Part shown: in pieces, positions 1 to 10,888 of the stretch | Layout: each line of letters begins with the position of its first letter | Numbering within the stretch: the stretch's first letter is position 1 | Origin: Artemisia argyi | Lineage: Eukaryota; Streptophyta; Magnoliopsida; Asterales; Asteraceae | NCBI GenBank assembly: GCA_030686995.1 | Contig: JARVZY010002392.1 | Span: 45,001 to 109,000, forward strand | Direction: 5' to 3' | Length of the DNA stretch: 64,000 bases | Program-made: the position numbers and the translations under genes | Notes under the pieces: generated by a model | What the model was told of the DNA's origin: nothing | What the model saw: only the letters and a program-made list of their open reading frames with translations | Databases searched by the model: none

Positions 1-137
1 AATTCATGGGCCTAATGTGCTAACTAAAAAGAACAATACATTAGACATAGTCTTTGGCCCAGTAAGGTCTTGTATTGAGTCTCTTGGGTCTGTCTCTAGC
101 TGGTGTGTCACTTGGGCTACTGGTTGGGGCCATATCA
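1..137 (-). repeat. 3' LTR of the chromovirus, partial (window edge)
   Basis: This block is identical by eye to 15427-15563. On the minus strand it begins TGATATGGCC, the LTR terminus, and runs out of the window to the left. It also encodes the last 30 or so residues and the stop codon of the pol ORF, so the coding frame enters the LTR. Confidence 0.9.
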
Positions 138-2353
138 GTGCACCCGTCTTGAAAAACGACCTTGTCCCCAAGGTCGAAATGCGGATAAGTAGAAATAAAA
201 GATGATAATATCTCCCAAGTTGCTTCATCCTCACCAAGTGATGTCCATTTAACCAATAATTGTCTTGTGGTACCTTCATATGTCTTTAAATCACGAGTGG
301 CTAGAATCTTCTCCGGTTCTAGAACTGGTTGTGACCCGACTGAGAATGGCGGTAATGGGGAAATCTGAGCATCAGGCAACCCTTTGCAAAGCTTTAACAT
401 TGACACATGAAATACAGAATGAATCTTTGCGGTGGGTGGGAGTTCCAAGTCATATGCTACTGGTCCAATTCGCCGACGCACCCGAAAAGGACCATAAAAT
501 CGCTTCGCAAGTTTTTGGGATGAGCGATGTTCCACATAAATTTGACGGTATGGTTGCAATTTGAGGTAAACCCAGTCTCCAACTTCGAAATTTTTATCTT
601 GTCGATGTTTATTAGCTTGTTTCACCATGAGATCTCGAGAATGAGTTAGATGGTGTTTGAGTTTGTGTAGGAGTTCTTGTCTGTTTAAAAGTAGTTGATC
701 AAGGGTCTCAATGTTGGTTGTCCCCACAATGTAGGAAGGTATGTTTGGTGGAGGTCGGCCATAAAGTGCTTCAAAAGGCGTCATTCCAATGGCAGAATGC
801 AGGGTAGTGTTGTACCAATACTCCGCTAAAGGTAAGAACTTGGACCAGAGAGAAGGTTCATCACTAGTGAAATATCTCAAGTATGATTCCAATGTACGAT
901 TGAGAACTTCAGTTTGACCGTCACTTTGTGGGTGATATGAGCTGCTGTAGTTGAGGGTAGTGCCTTGAACTCGAAAGATCTCTTTCCATAAATTGCTAAG
1001 AAAAAGCGGATCACGATCAGAGACAATTGATCTTGGTATGCCGTGTAAACGGATGATCTCTGTGGTGAAAAGAGAGGCTAAGGTGGCTGCAGTGTAATTT
1101 GGCTTTAGAGCAAGAAAATGAGCGAATTTGGTGAGTCTGTCAACAATGACCCAAATTGTTGTTTTACCATAAGATGTGGGAAGGTGTGTGATAAAATCCT
1201 TGCTGATGTCCTCCCAAACCTGGGCTGGGATGGGAAGTGGGGTGAGGAGACCGTACGGCTTTTGGGTATTGTATTTGTGTTGTTGACATATTTGGCACAT
1301 TTCAACAAATTCTTGGACTGATCTACGCATTGCCGGCCAAAAGAAAGATGATGCAAGGCGAGATACATAAGTTTTAATACCTGAGTGACCTACCATTGGT
1401 GTAGAATGTGCTTCCTGAATGAGTTGATGTCGCAGACCAGGAACATCTGGTATGTATAATCGATCTCGGAAGAAGACCAAATCTGAGTGTATAGTATAAT
1501 CTTTCAAGCTCCCTGTTTTGACTTTTTTAACAAACTCTTGACCCTCCTGATGGTTAGTGAAATACTTTTTCAACTGACCTAACCAAGGTAGCGTTGGTGT
1601 TGTAAAAGCGCAGAATGTTGGTGTATGTGAGGAATCAATCTGAGAAAGGGCATCGGCCACGGTGTTCTCTTTTCCTGGTTTATAGAAGATGTCATACTCA
1701 TATCCAAGTAACTTAGATAACCACTTTTGTTGCTCAGGTGTTTGTATGTTTTGATTAAGTATGAACTTGAGGCTTCGTTGATCAGTAAATATTCGAAACC
1801 TTTTTCCCAGAAGATAATGCCTCCAACGCTTGACAGATTCTGTGATTGCATACATCTCTCGTATGTAAGTAGAAGCAACTTGCATTCTTGAGCTTAACTT
1901 TTTGCTAAAGAATGCTAAAGGGCGATCTCGTTGAGAAAGGACAGCTCCAATAGCTGATCCAGACGCATCAGTTGTAACATCAAAAAGGATTGAGAAATCG
2001 GGGAGAGCGAGAGTTGGTAATTCTATCATGTGTTGCTTGAGTTTTTCAAAAGCTTCTCTAGACTCGAGAGTCCAAACAAAGTTATCAGCTTGTAACATGT
2101 TTGTCAAGGGACTTGCAATTGTTGCATAACTTTTCACAAACCGACGATAATAGCCTGTGAGGCCTAGAAATCCGCGAAGGACGGTGAGATCATGAGGTAG
2201 TGGCCATTCAACTATCGCACGAATCTTCTCCGGGTCAACCTCAACTCCTCTAGATAGAATGATGTGGCCTAGATAAGTAACTTCTGAGACACCAAAAACA
2301 CACTTTGATAGCTTCACATAGAACTGGTTGTGCCTCAGTCTCTCCAAAACCAT
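41..2353 (-). pseudogene. Chromovirus pol, C-terminal part: RT thumb, RNase H, integrase, chromodomain
   Basis: This 770-residue open frame holds the C-terminal half of a Ty3-type polyprotein. In order: RT connection with YLGHI and GYYRRFVKSY (about 1-90); RNase H with TTDASG, REMYAI, FTDQRSL and VADALSQ (about 120-240); an integrase HHCC zinc site with GHSG and MCQICQQHK (about 310-365); a D,D,E core with SKDFI, VSDRDPLF and HPQSDGQTEVLNR; and a C-terminal chromodomain with LVKWTSLGEDEATWE. Integrase inserts the cDNA, and the chromodomain is thought to direct it to marked chromatin. The ORF is separated from its upstream RT part (2373-4137) by a 1-nt frameshift and a TAA, so the first Met here is not a true start. 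The last 30 or so residues lie in the 3' LTR. Confidence 0.93.
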
Positions 2354-2372
2354 ATTTTAAATCATGTAAATG

Positions 2373-4137
2373 TTATTCCCAACTATCACTGAAAACCAAA
2401 ATGTCATCCATAAAAATAAGCACGAATTTGAAGTCACGAAATAAATCATTCATTGCAGCTTGGAATGATGATGGCGCATTCATTAGCCCGAATGGCATAA
2501 CTAAAAATTCAAAATGCACATCAAATGTTCGAAAAGCTGTTTTATGGACATCCTTTTCAGTTACCCGAATTTGATGGTATCCAGACCGAAGGTCGAGCTT
2601 TGAGAACACAACTGATCCCCTAAGATCGTCTAATAACTCTTCAACAGTAGGCATAGGAAACTTGTCTGGAATTGTTATCGCATTTAGTGCCCTGTAATCT
2701 ACACAAAACCGCCATGTGCCGTCTGTGAGCATATCACGAATTAGTTGTTGCATAACCTCCTTTTGATAGTGAGGGTACCGATATGGTCTTTGTGAAACAG
2801 GTTTAGAAGCAGGGTCAAGGTGAATGTGGTGATCGTGAGCACGTGAGGGAGGGAGGCCATGAGGAGAGTCAAAAATGGAGGAGTGGGACTGTAAAATATT
2901 TTGTAGGTCTGCCGGAAGTGTGGAGAAATTTGGAGTGGTAGATGTTGTTGGGGAACACGTAATTGAGTGTATTGATGCAATAGAATCTGTTTGGACTAAA
3001 CGAGTGAACTGAGAAAATGACAATGGGGTCATTGCTGAATCACCAATTAGCATAATAAGTTGTTTGTTGTGATGAAACATCATACACGGGACCGAGAAGT
3101 CAGCCACTATTGGTCCTAAAGTGTGAAGCCACTCGATTCCCAAAACCAAATCTGCTCCTTGTATTGGTAAAATGTAACATGAAACAACCAAAGTGTGTGA
3201 TTGGAGGACAAGAGAGAGATCAGAACACCTACCCGAACATTGTGTCTTAGCTCCATTGCCTACCATAACTGGGAATGCAGGTGTAGCGAGTACCGGTAAT
3301 CTGAGAAATTCCGCAATTCGAGGTTGCATTACATTATGCGTACTTCCAGAATCAACGAGTACAGTTACTTGTAGACCATTTAAATTTCCAGTGATGCGAA
3401 GTGTTTTCATGTTTCCCAAACCTGAATAAGCAACAGAAGATAGATGGAATAAAATTGGTTTAGTTGATGTGTCATTGGAAAAGTCATGTGGTATTGTGCC
3501 TTCGGCTACTGGACAATGAGGTGATCGGGTTAACAAAGATATTGGTAAAGGTAGTGGATGCTCTGTTTCTATATGTTCCATTGATAAAAGGGTTGGATCC
3601 ACATCATCAGGTATGAGAAGTAGAATATGTGGTGATTTACATTTGTGTCCCACTCGATACAATTCATCACAATTGAAGCACAAACCTTTCTTTTTTCTTT
3701 CTTGAAGCTCATTTTGTGTCTGTCGTTTAATGGGTTGCTGAGGAAAGTTAGGAGGTGTAGGGAATATGGGAGGTACATAGTTGGTGCTCGATTGATTTTG
3801 TGAAAAAGTAGTAAGTGTTTTGGTATTTGCATTGCGTTCTGCCTTAATCTTATCCTCAATCAACTTCGCCAATCCTACCGCTGTATCCAAGGTTGGAGGT
3901 TTGAGAATAGCTAGTTCTCTTTGAATTACTACTTTAAGACCCGCTATAAAACAATCCAGAACCACATCAGGTGACAAACCAACAGTTCTGTTACATAGTC
4001 TTTCAAACAACTTTTGATAAGCGCTAACTGAACCAGTTTGTCGAAGCTGAAATAAAGCTGCTCTATGATTAGCAAATGCAGATGGTCCAAACCTAAGTTC
4101 TAAAGCTCTTAAAAAATTCTCCCATGTGGTTACCTGC
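2373..4137 (-). pseudogene. Chromovirus Gag C-terminus, protease and RT N-terminal part
   Basis: Coding continues from the gag half at 14541-15205, which the nested element separates from this part. An open frame of 545 residues begins with a Met at 4010, but the frame is open up to the insertion point at 4137. It contains a zinc knuckle (CFNC ... GHKC, about residue 112), an aspartic protease site DSGST followed by HNVM (about 220), and RT motifs WRFCVDYRALN, LDLRSGYHQI, PFGLMNAPSSFQ and the catalytic FMDD. The frame stops at TAA (2373-2375), a position where relatives normally have glutamine (CAA). About 20 nt further on one extra T shifts the frame, after which the ORF at 41-2353 continues. 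RT copies the element RNA in cytoplasmic particles; this copy is probably inactive. Confidence 0.92.
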
Positions 4138-4934
4138 TGATTGGCTCCAAACAGTCAACCTAATTAACCAGGTGATGGTCAATCAAGTCAAACAGCCTAA
4201 GAGTCAATCTCCGTGGAAGTATAGGGGTTTCCCCGGGTCGTTATGTCCCGACGAGGTGTGATGGTAATCAAAACGATTTTGTGATCAGGTGAATTTGGAC
4301 GGGAAAGGGTATATAAGAGTTTGAATAATTACACTAAGGAAATACGAATGAAAATGATTTAAACAAACTAAATTAACAATAATGTGAAACCTAGTTAACC
4401 TAAAACGTAATCTAAAAATTTAAAATCAGAGTTTGCTTATAAATAAGCAGAAAAGTAAGCCATAAGGGCTTAAATAGAAGCTATCACTTTTTTTATTTTT
4501 GGTTTTTCTTTATTTTACAAACTACTTTTACTAACGTAACCTAAATTTAAAAACGTAAAAGTTTATTAAATAAAACGCGAGTGCGCGAAATAAAAAGTGA
4601 AATTTGAACTACGCTAACCCTACGGATGTAAAAATTATATTTTTACGAACCTAATAATCAAAGAAAATTTTAGAAAAAAGAAAATTATGTTTTTGACTTT
4701 TTAATTTTTTACTATTAATTAAAAACTATTTATTAACTATTTATACTAATTTAAATTTAAAAAATACCAAATGAAAAGTAATAATTATAAAACTTTTTAT
4801 AAAAATACTTTGTACTATTATTAAGCTAATAAAAATATAAAAGTTAAGATAAGCTTATAAATAAGCTAGAAAATAAGCTTAAAAGGGCTTATACTAGTAT
4901 ATAAATAAAAGTGGGAAACAATAACAATAACAAA

Positions 4935-5022
4935 CACTTGGCTCAGATGTTGCACCCCGTTGGTCTAGTGTTGACCAGTCAAACCACCAGGTCCAGGGTT
5001 CAAACCCCACCTGTGGCACTTT
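4935..5022 (+). repeat. tRNA-like (SINE-type) block inside the LTR
   Basis: The plus strand shows an A-box-like TGGTCTAGTG at 4961-4970 and a B-box-like GGTTCAAACCC at 4997-5007, about 27 bases apart, followed by short T runs after 5017 that could end Pol III transcripts. The T-arm GGG-TTCAAA-CCC is self-complementary. The same block lies in the other LTR near 11708-11791, with one B-box C changed to T. It runs antisense to the element. I could not fold a full cloverleaf or find flanking duplications, so a tRNA-derived SINE relic is the best reading. Confidence 0.5.
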
Positions 5023-6875
5023 TCTTTTTTATTTTTCTTTTTGCTTTTTTCTGTTACAAATCTATTCTAACATCAATAATAAGCTAATTTAATAAAAGCA
5101 AACGTTTTACAAAAGCCAAATAAGCTCTATGGAGAGCTTATTGCTCAACAGTTAAGCTTTTTCAAGCTTAACTAGGATTTCAAACTTAAAAAGTTACTTA
5201 TAAGCTACAAACTAAGACACAATATTAAAATAAGTTGTAAATAAGCAAATTGAACTTAAACTAAACAGAAACAATAAGAAAAACACAGGTAATAAGCTTA
5301 AAAAGAAAATAAGCAATTCACAAATTCATTCAGGCACACACAGGCCTTCAGTAAACTTTGAGACCAATCCCAGCTTATCAAATAAGCTCCAAAGCCAAAG
5401 ACAAGTAATGAAATAGGAACATGGGCTATTGAGCTTCCAGAAAAGCCAAAGCTCACACTGTGGGACCCACAGGTGAGCTTATGAAAAGCCAAAGAAAAGG
5501 CTCAATTGTACTGGTGTATCAGCATATTTAGTGGAAATGGAACAACCTAAAAGCTTATTGCAGGCTATTAAATAAGCTAGAACATGCACAACAAGCCCTG
5601 AACCTTTAAGCTTGTTAACTTGACTCTCCAAAAAGCCAAAGAGCTCAAAGTGGGGCCCACTGATGAATAAGCTACAGGTTCAAGAAAAAGTGCATGTGGA
5701 AAAACACCCCTGGTGCAGGGCAGGCCTAGGTGCAAACGGGTCACTTTGAGGCCAAATTTCAATGATCAAATGGTTTTCAAAATGCAAAATTCTTTTTGAT
5801 CTAGGTACACAAGGTGACCAAGTTTACAAAAACTCAAAAATCTTTCACTTATGCCCAGAAATGACCATTACGCACTCATTTGAAATTCATCCCATTTTTC
5901 AGTGTATGCAATGTTGACTTTTTTAAATCTATGAACTAGTTGACTTTTATGAAACTTTGATGGATCCTACAGACTTAATATGTAGTAATCAGCTAAAAGG
6001 AGTTTGAAACAAGCTATGTTAATCACTTTTGGACTGATATGACAGATTATTGGACATTAAACCTGATCAGTGACACACATTGAAGAGACACATGAGATTT
6101 TGACTTCACAATGAATAGCTACTGAGTTTTATGGTTTCATGAACCTAATTGAACCTAAAGTGGACTATCTACACTAAACTTAATGCATGAGACAAGCTGG
6201 AACATAGAATGACACACTAAACCAAACACTCCTTAATGCAATTGTGGAATTTCACAGTAAATAGCAGTTTTAAGAAACAATTTACCAAACCAATGATTCA
6301 ACTACTAATCCTAACTATATTTAAAGCTGATTGAGCAATAAATTTCAACTAGTGACCATTAAAGCTCAAGAATGTAAATTCAACCATTAAAGACAGTGGG
6401 GTATTCCAACTTAATCTACAACATGTAATGACATAAGTTAACCACAAACTAACTTATAAATACATAACATTGAGTGAATACAAGCTACTAAAACAGGAAA
6501 TAAGAGGAATTCAAACAAAAGTGAGAAAGTGACCTTGGAACTTTAGCTAAACAGGGCAACTGTGTATCACTCCAAATCAGTTTCTAAACTATCCTAATGC
6601 TTCCCAAAGCTCTAAACCATGCTTCCTCAATATGCAATGCCCCTGATCTTTTCTTCTTCTTCTTTATTTATTTATTTATTTTTATTTTTTTTGTATTTTT
6701 TCTATTTTTGATGAAACTTGAATTTCTGAGAAAAAATACTTATATTGATTAAGAGTAAAGAGAATACAAACTGAAGTCTTAACTGAAAATTAAAATTACA
6801 ATAAATTCGAAATAACTAAATTAAACTAAAAATCTACACTATTGATACTAACTCCTCTTTCTTGGCTTCATTCTT

Positions 6876-6885
6876 CATTTTATAG
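6876..6885 (-). promoter_or_regulatory. Candidate LTR TATA box
   Basis: On the minus strand this reads CTATAAAATG, inside the 3' LTR, in the element's direction of transcription. The equivalent in the 5' LTR is at 13569-13578. Confidence 0.45.
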
Positions 6886-7842
6886 CCTTCAACATGGTTC
6901 TTGGACTCTTCCCACATTGATTCTGAATCGTTGGATGTATACAAAAGATCCTAGCCCTTTATTTAATTTTGGCAGGAAAGTGGATTTGACCACTTGGTCT
7001 GATAACTTGTGCCAGGCTCATTCTTTTGGAGTGGGGTGTTTGGTTGGTGTAGGGGTAATTATGGAGGAGGGGGAAGTGGGTTAGTGATGATGGGGAGCTA
7101 TCAGGGTAGCAGGGGTCACGGGTTGTATGTGGGAGATGGAGTGGTCAAAGGGTTTGACTGGTTGGGAGGTAATAAAAAAAACGGGGGTGAATGGTTTTTT
7201 ATTTATTTATTTGGGTGTTGGGCTTTGTGGGTGTAAGTGGGCTGTGGAGGGGCTAAGGTGGGTTGGATTGATGGTGTAAATAGGGTGGGTTTGTGTTTTG
7301 GGTTTGGTTTGTGATATATAATACTAAGGTCCGGTTGGTTTTGCTAATTTATCACAAGGACCATTATTGTAATTTGCTGAAATTTGAGGGGTTGTTTCTG
7401 CCAAGTTCTCAAAATTAATATAAGGACCAAACTTTCCTTGTGTGAATAGTACAAGGGTTATGAAAATTATTTTTCCCATTTTTAAAACCCAAGGACTATT
7501 TTTGCCATTTTTTAAAGTTCGGGGACCAAAAGTGTAATTTTTTCAAACTTTTCACCCAAGGACTTATTTTGACAACTTTTGAATTCCAAAGGACTTGGGT
7601 TGACTTTTTCTTCATTTTAAACCTTCAGGGACTAGTTTTGTCAATTTATGAAACTTGAGAGACTGAAACTGCCAATTATGCAAACTTTGTTCATTTTTCA
7701 TTTGTTTTTAAACATTTTGCATCTAAAACATATAAAACACAACCCTTGGGATATTTTCAGTATTTTGATGCATTTCTGAGTATTTTTGGATGTTTTGGCA
7801 GTTCAGATACGATAAAAATGATGAGTATTTACACACTCATCA

Positions 7843-8622
7843 ATCCCCCACACTAAACTATTGCTAGTCCCTAGCAATCTTTTGAGAAAAACTTAATGGA
7901 TTTTAATCTCTTTACGAAAAGCCATTACTCCTGAGTAGCCAAATGTATCAGTGGTCCACTTGATAACCATGTGATTTTGAGCAAACCACCAGCTGTCAAA
8001 GGATTTGATTTGTCTTTACCATAAGCCGTTTGCTTATGGACTAGCCAACTCTTGATGGAATAGTCAACATCTTGGTGAGCTGATTACCAATTATAGTTTC
8101 TCCACTGCCTTTACCACAAGCCATAATCTTGCGGGCTAGCCAACTCATTCACTTTTTTGGATATGGCGAGTTGATATACCATACAATTTTGGGCAAATTG
8201 CAAGCCATCAACGGATTTGAGATATCTTTACCAAGAGCCGTTTGCTCCTGGATTAGCCAATCCTTTTGTCGTTTAAACATGGCGGACTGATTACCACAAA
8301 AATTTTGAAACTCAAGTGAAATTTTTTTGAAAATTTTGGCCAAAAACAGGGGTACTAGATGGTAAAATGTGATAAAATTTGCTAGAATTTTTCCCTCCAC
8401 ACTTAGAATTGAATATTGTCCTCAATATTCAAAGGCCCGGCTATTATGCCAACTCTTGGAACATAAAAGGGCAACATTACAATCTAAATGTGGAAACACC
8501 ATTTTGTTTTTCACTTTATTTGTAACCACAGTAGGGGTAATTCCCCCACACTTAGGGTGAAAACCCGAAGTACATGCTACTGTTTTTGTTTACCGAGTCG
8601 CTAGCTTGACTCGACCCCGAAT
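7843..8622 (-). other. 3' UTR and polypurine tract of the non-autonomous element
   Basis: This non-coding stretch lies between the ORF stop and the 3' LTR. It matches the Athila 3' UTR at 36959-37856: the region after FPMD-stop, a GAATATTGAGGACAATATTC segment, several copies of a GGCTAG...CGGCTNTTGGTAAAGA module, a perfect hairpin at 7860-7878 and the PPT GTGGGGGAT (minus strand) touching the LTR at 7843. Confidence 0.8.
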
Positions 8623-10583
8623 TCATTTGTCCATGGGGAAGCATGATGTGGAAGAAATAATTTCAATCGGACTTTCATTCAAGATGTTTGGACAAACATT
8701 TGAAGCACGTGAAAGTGCCACACCGATGAGATATAATCCCGGCTCAAGATAATGATACATGAAAATGCCAGGGTCAAAGATAGTATCTTCATTCCCGAAG
8801 GAGTGAAAAAGAGAAGAAGTCACCTTATAGGTGAAGAAAAGGAAGAAAATCATGATGAAAATCATGATTTGGGTTTCTTCCTCGAGATCAGGCTCATTAG
8901 CCTGAATTTGGATTTCAAGGGTTAAGCTAAAAAACATCCCGGGAGGGAGGGTGGGAATTTGCAAATCCTCATGATTAAGTGCATCTCCCCCCGGGCTATC
9001 AAACTCCGGAGGAGTCATGATATGATGAGTGAGTTCACCAGAGAACTCCTCATGAAGAGAATTATTCACAAGATGTGAATCTGTGAATTCATGTTCCGGA
9101 ATAGACTCATCACAATCCTCATTCTGAATATCAAAGAGTGGATTATCAGAAATCAAAGTGAATTCGGATTCGAATTCATACAGAGGATTAGTGAGAGTAG
9201 TATTAAATGTTTCGGGAACAAAGTGATCAATATTCTCTATTGGACTGTTAGGATAAGGAGTGAGTGGTGGATCATGATATAGGAGACTTTCAATTTCTCC
9301 CAGACCGGCTTCGAAATCGAGGAGACCATTATCACTTTCCAATGAAAGTGGATTGATGTGAGTAAGTTCATCGGCGAACTCCTCAAGAAGAGGATCAGCA
9401 TCAGACTGTGGGAGTGATGCCTCAATATACTCAATGTCTCCATGAGATGTACAATCATCATTAAAATCTGATAAAGTCTCAAAATGATCGTTTGAACACT
9501 CAAGAGGGAAAGGAAGATCACACATATGGCCAAGAATTCCCTGTGACTCTCTTGGGATTGGGACAAGGTTCTCAACACTAGACTTTATTAATTCGTCCGA
9601 TTCCTTTTTAGGAACAGTGTCAAGATGCTCGTCTCCCATGCTCAGAGAGTGAGTGGGAACCTCAGGTGTGATAGCAGTTGTTTGAGATGGAATCTCAACT
9701 GCTGGGATATCAACTGATGAACTTGATGAAGTTTTATAAAATTGAAGAATATCAAGTGTATCTTCATCATCACTGTCATCAGGGATGAAACGGAACTGAG
9801 AGCTAGATTTGGCTGCTTTTTCTTTTGCAATTGATTCCCTAACAGATTTTTCATAGGCATATTGGGAATTTATTTTAGTAGCCTGCTCTTCAGCCAGCAA
9901 TTCTTCCATGGATTTTTCATGTGTATATTTTTGAGCAAGATCTTTGACTAAATCCTTAAGTTCATCACAAATCTTCATCATATTTTGCATTTCTGGAAGA
10001 AGTGCCTGACTCAGTTGGGACTGTGGAGGTTGGTCGTAATATGATGTGTCAAGATTGTTACAAGGAATTGGATTCCCTGTTTGACAATCTGAGCTGAAGT
10101 GTGGACATCCACAGTAATCACAACAGTAAAACTGATGTGGCTGTGAGTCGTATGTGCTAGAGTCATAATTGTTATCAGGAAACTGCTCATAGACAAGTGT
10201 GTTTCCTGATTGACAATCAGAACTGTAGTGTGAACCACCACAGTACTCACAAGTCACAACAGTTAAACTGTTGAGTCTGGTTTGGTGAATCGTATGGATA
10301 TTGATCATTTCCAAAATTCTGAGTGTTACCAGAAAACTGTTCGTAGACAAACGTGTTTCCGGTTTGACACTCATTGATGAGGACCTCCACAATATTCACA
10401 CGAATATGTCAGTATCTCATGGTTTGGTGGCTGGTTGTATAAACGAGTTGTGTCATGGTTAGAATAGGGATCCTGGTTATAGACAGACCCATTTCCTGAC
10501 TCTACCACACCACAGCCGGGGTAATTTCCACCGTTATGAGGGCCACCACACCATTGGAAACCCAAATGGTGTGGATACGACAT
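8623..10583 (-). pseudogene. Zinc-knuckle/coiled-coil/hydrophobic ORF of the non-autonomous element
   Basis: The frame starts at a Met at 10583 and ends at 8623 (about 650 codons) but breaks twice: a small deletion near 10375 and a 1-nt insertion near 10250. N-terminal region: four tandem modules of roughly 45 residues, each built on C-x2-C-G-G-x-H-x4-C (for example CEYCGGSHYSSDC), like retroviral nucleocapsid knuckles. Then comes a charged, probably coiled-coil stretch (LLPEMQNMMKIC to KEKAAKSSSQF), a long acidic region rich in D, E, S and P, and near the end a hydrophobic segment (IMIFIMIFFLFF) that could span a membrane. The last residues FPMDK resemble the end of Athila pol (FPMDQ), so the ORF appears to replace gag-pol. 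Zinc knuckles suggest RNA packaging; this is inference. I do not recognise a named family. Confidence 0.72.
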
Positions 10584-10865
10584 AAGAAATAATCAAAGGT
10601 TTATAGAGGGTAAGAAATGAAGAATCAAAGATGTGAGAGGGTGAAGGTGAATATTTTTGGTATTTTTGAAATACATTTTATACAAATGATAAAGAAAATC
10701 TTTTTGGATTTTTTTGTGTTCGTTGAAAACTAATTTTAAAAAGTTTTCAGGAACCGTTTTGTTTTTTTTTAAATAAGAAAATATGAACAAAGGATGGTAA
10801 ATATACAATGAGTGTATATCCAGATTCACTAATCTGTAAAACCGTTTAGAATAATGCGCACGACC

Positions 10866-10883
10866 TCCCCGGCAGTGGCCTCA
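10866..10883 (-). promoter_or_regulatory. Degenerate primer binding site (tRNA-Asp type)
   Basis: It sits five bases inside the 5' LTR. The minus strand reads TGAGGCCACTGCCGGGGA, matching about 14 of 18 positions of the tRNA-Asp type PBS TGGCGCCGTTGCCGGGGA. The nearby Athila has a better site at 30545. Confidence 0.65.
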
Positions 10884-10888
10884 AAATT

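Larger units (their letters stand above)
4138..7842 (-). repeat. 3' LTR of the non-autonomous Athila-like element
   Basis: This LTR of about 3.7 kb is AT-rich. It starts TGATTGGCTCC and ends in an inverted repeat with arms TGATGAGT/ACTCATCA. It contains a tRNA-like block (about 4935-5022), many AGCTTAT/ATAAGCT words (about 4840-5680), a TTTA microsatellite near 6665, a minus-strand TATA box (6876-6885) and degenerate GTCCCTGAACTTT-type modules (7330-7700). The short open frames inside it have no recognisable product. Confidence 0.94.

Noticed and set aside
4935..5022. Functional tRNA gene
   Set aside because: A- and B-box-like motifs are present, but no complete cloverleaf or acceptor stem could be drawn; kept as a tRNA-like repeat only.
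5298..5762. Short minus-strand ORFs also found near 12068-12532
   Set aside because: Repeated only because they lie in the two LTR copies; no recognisable protein.
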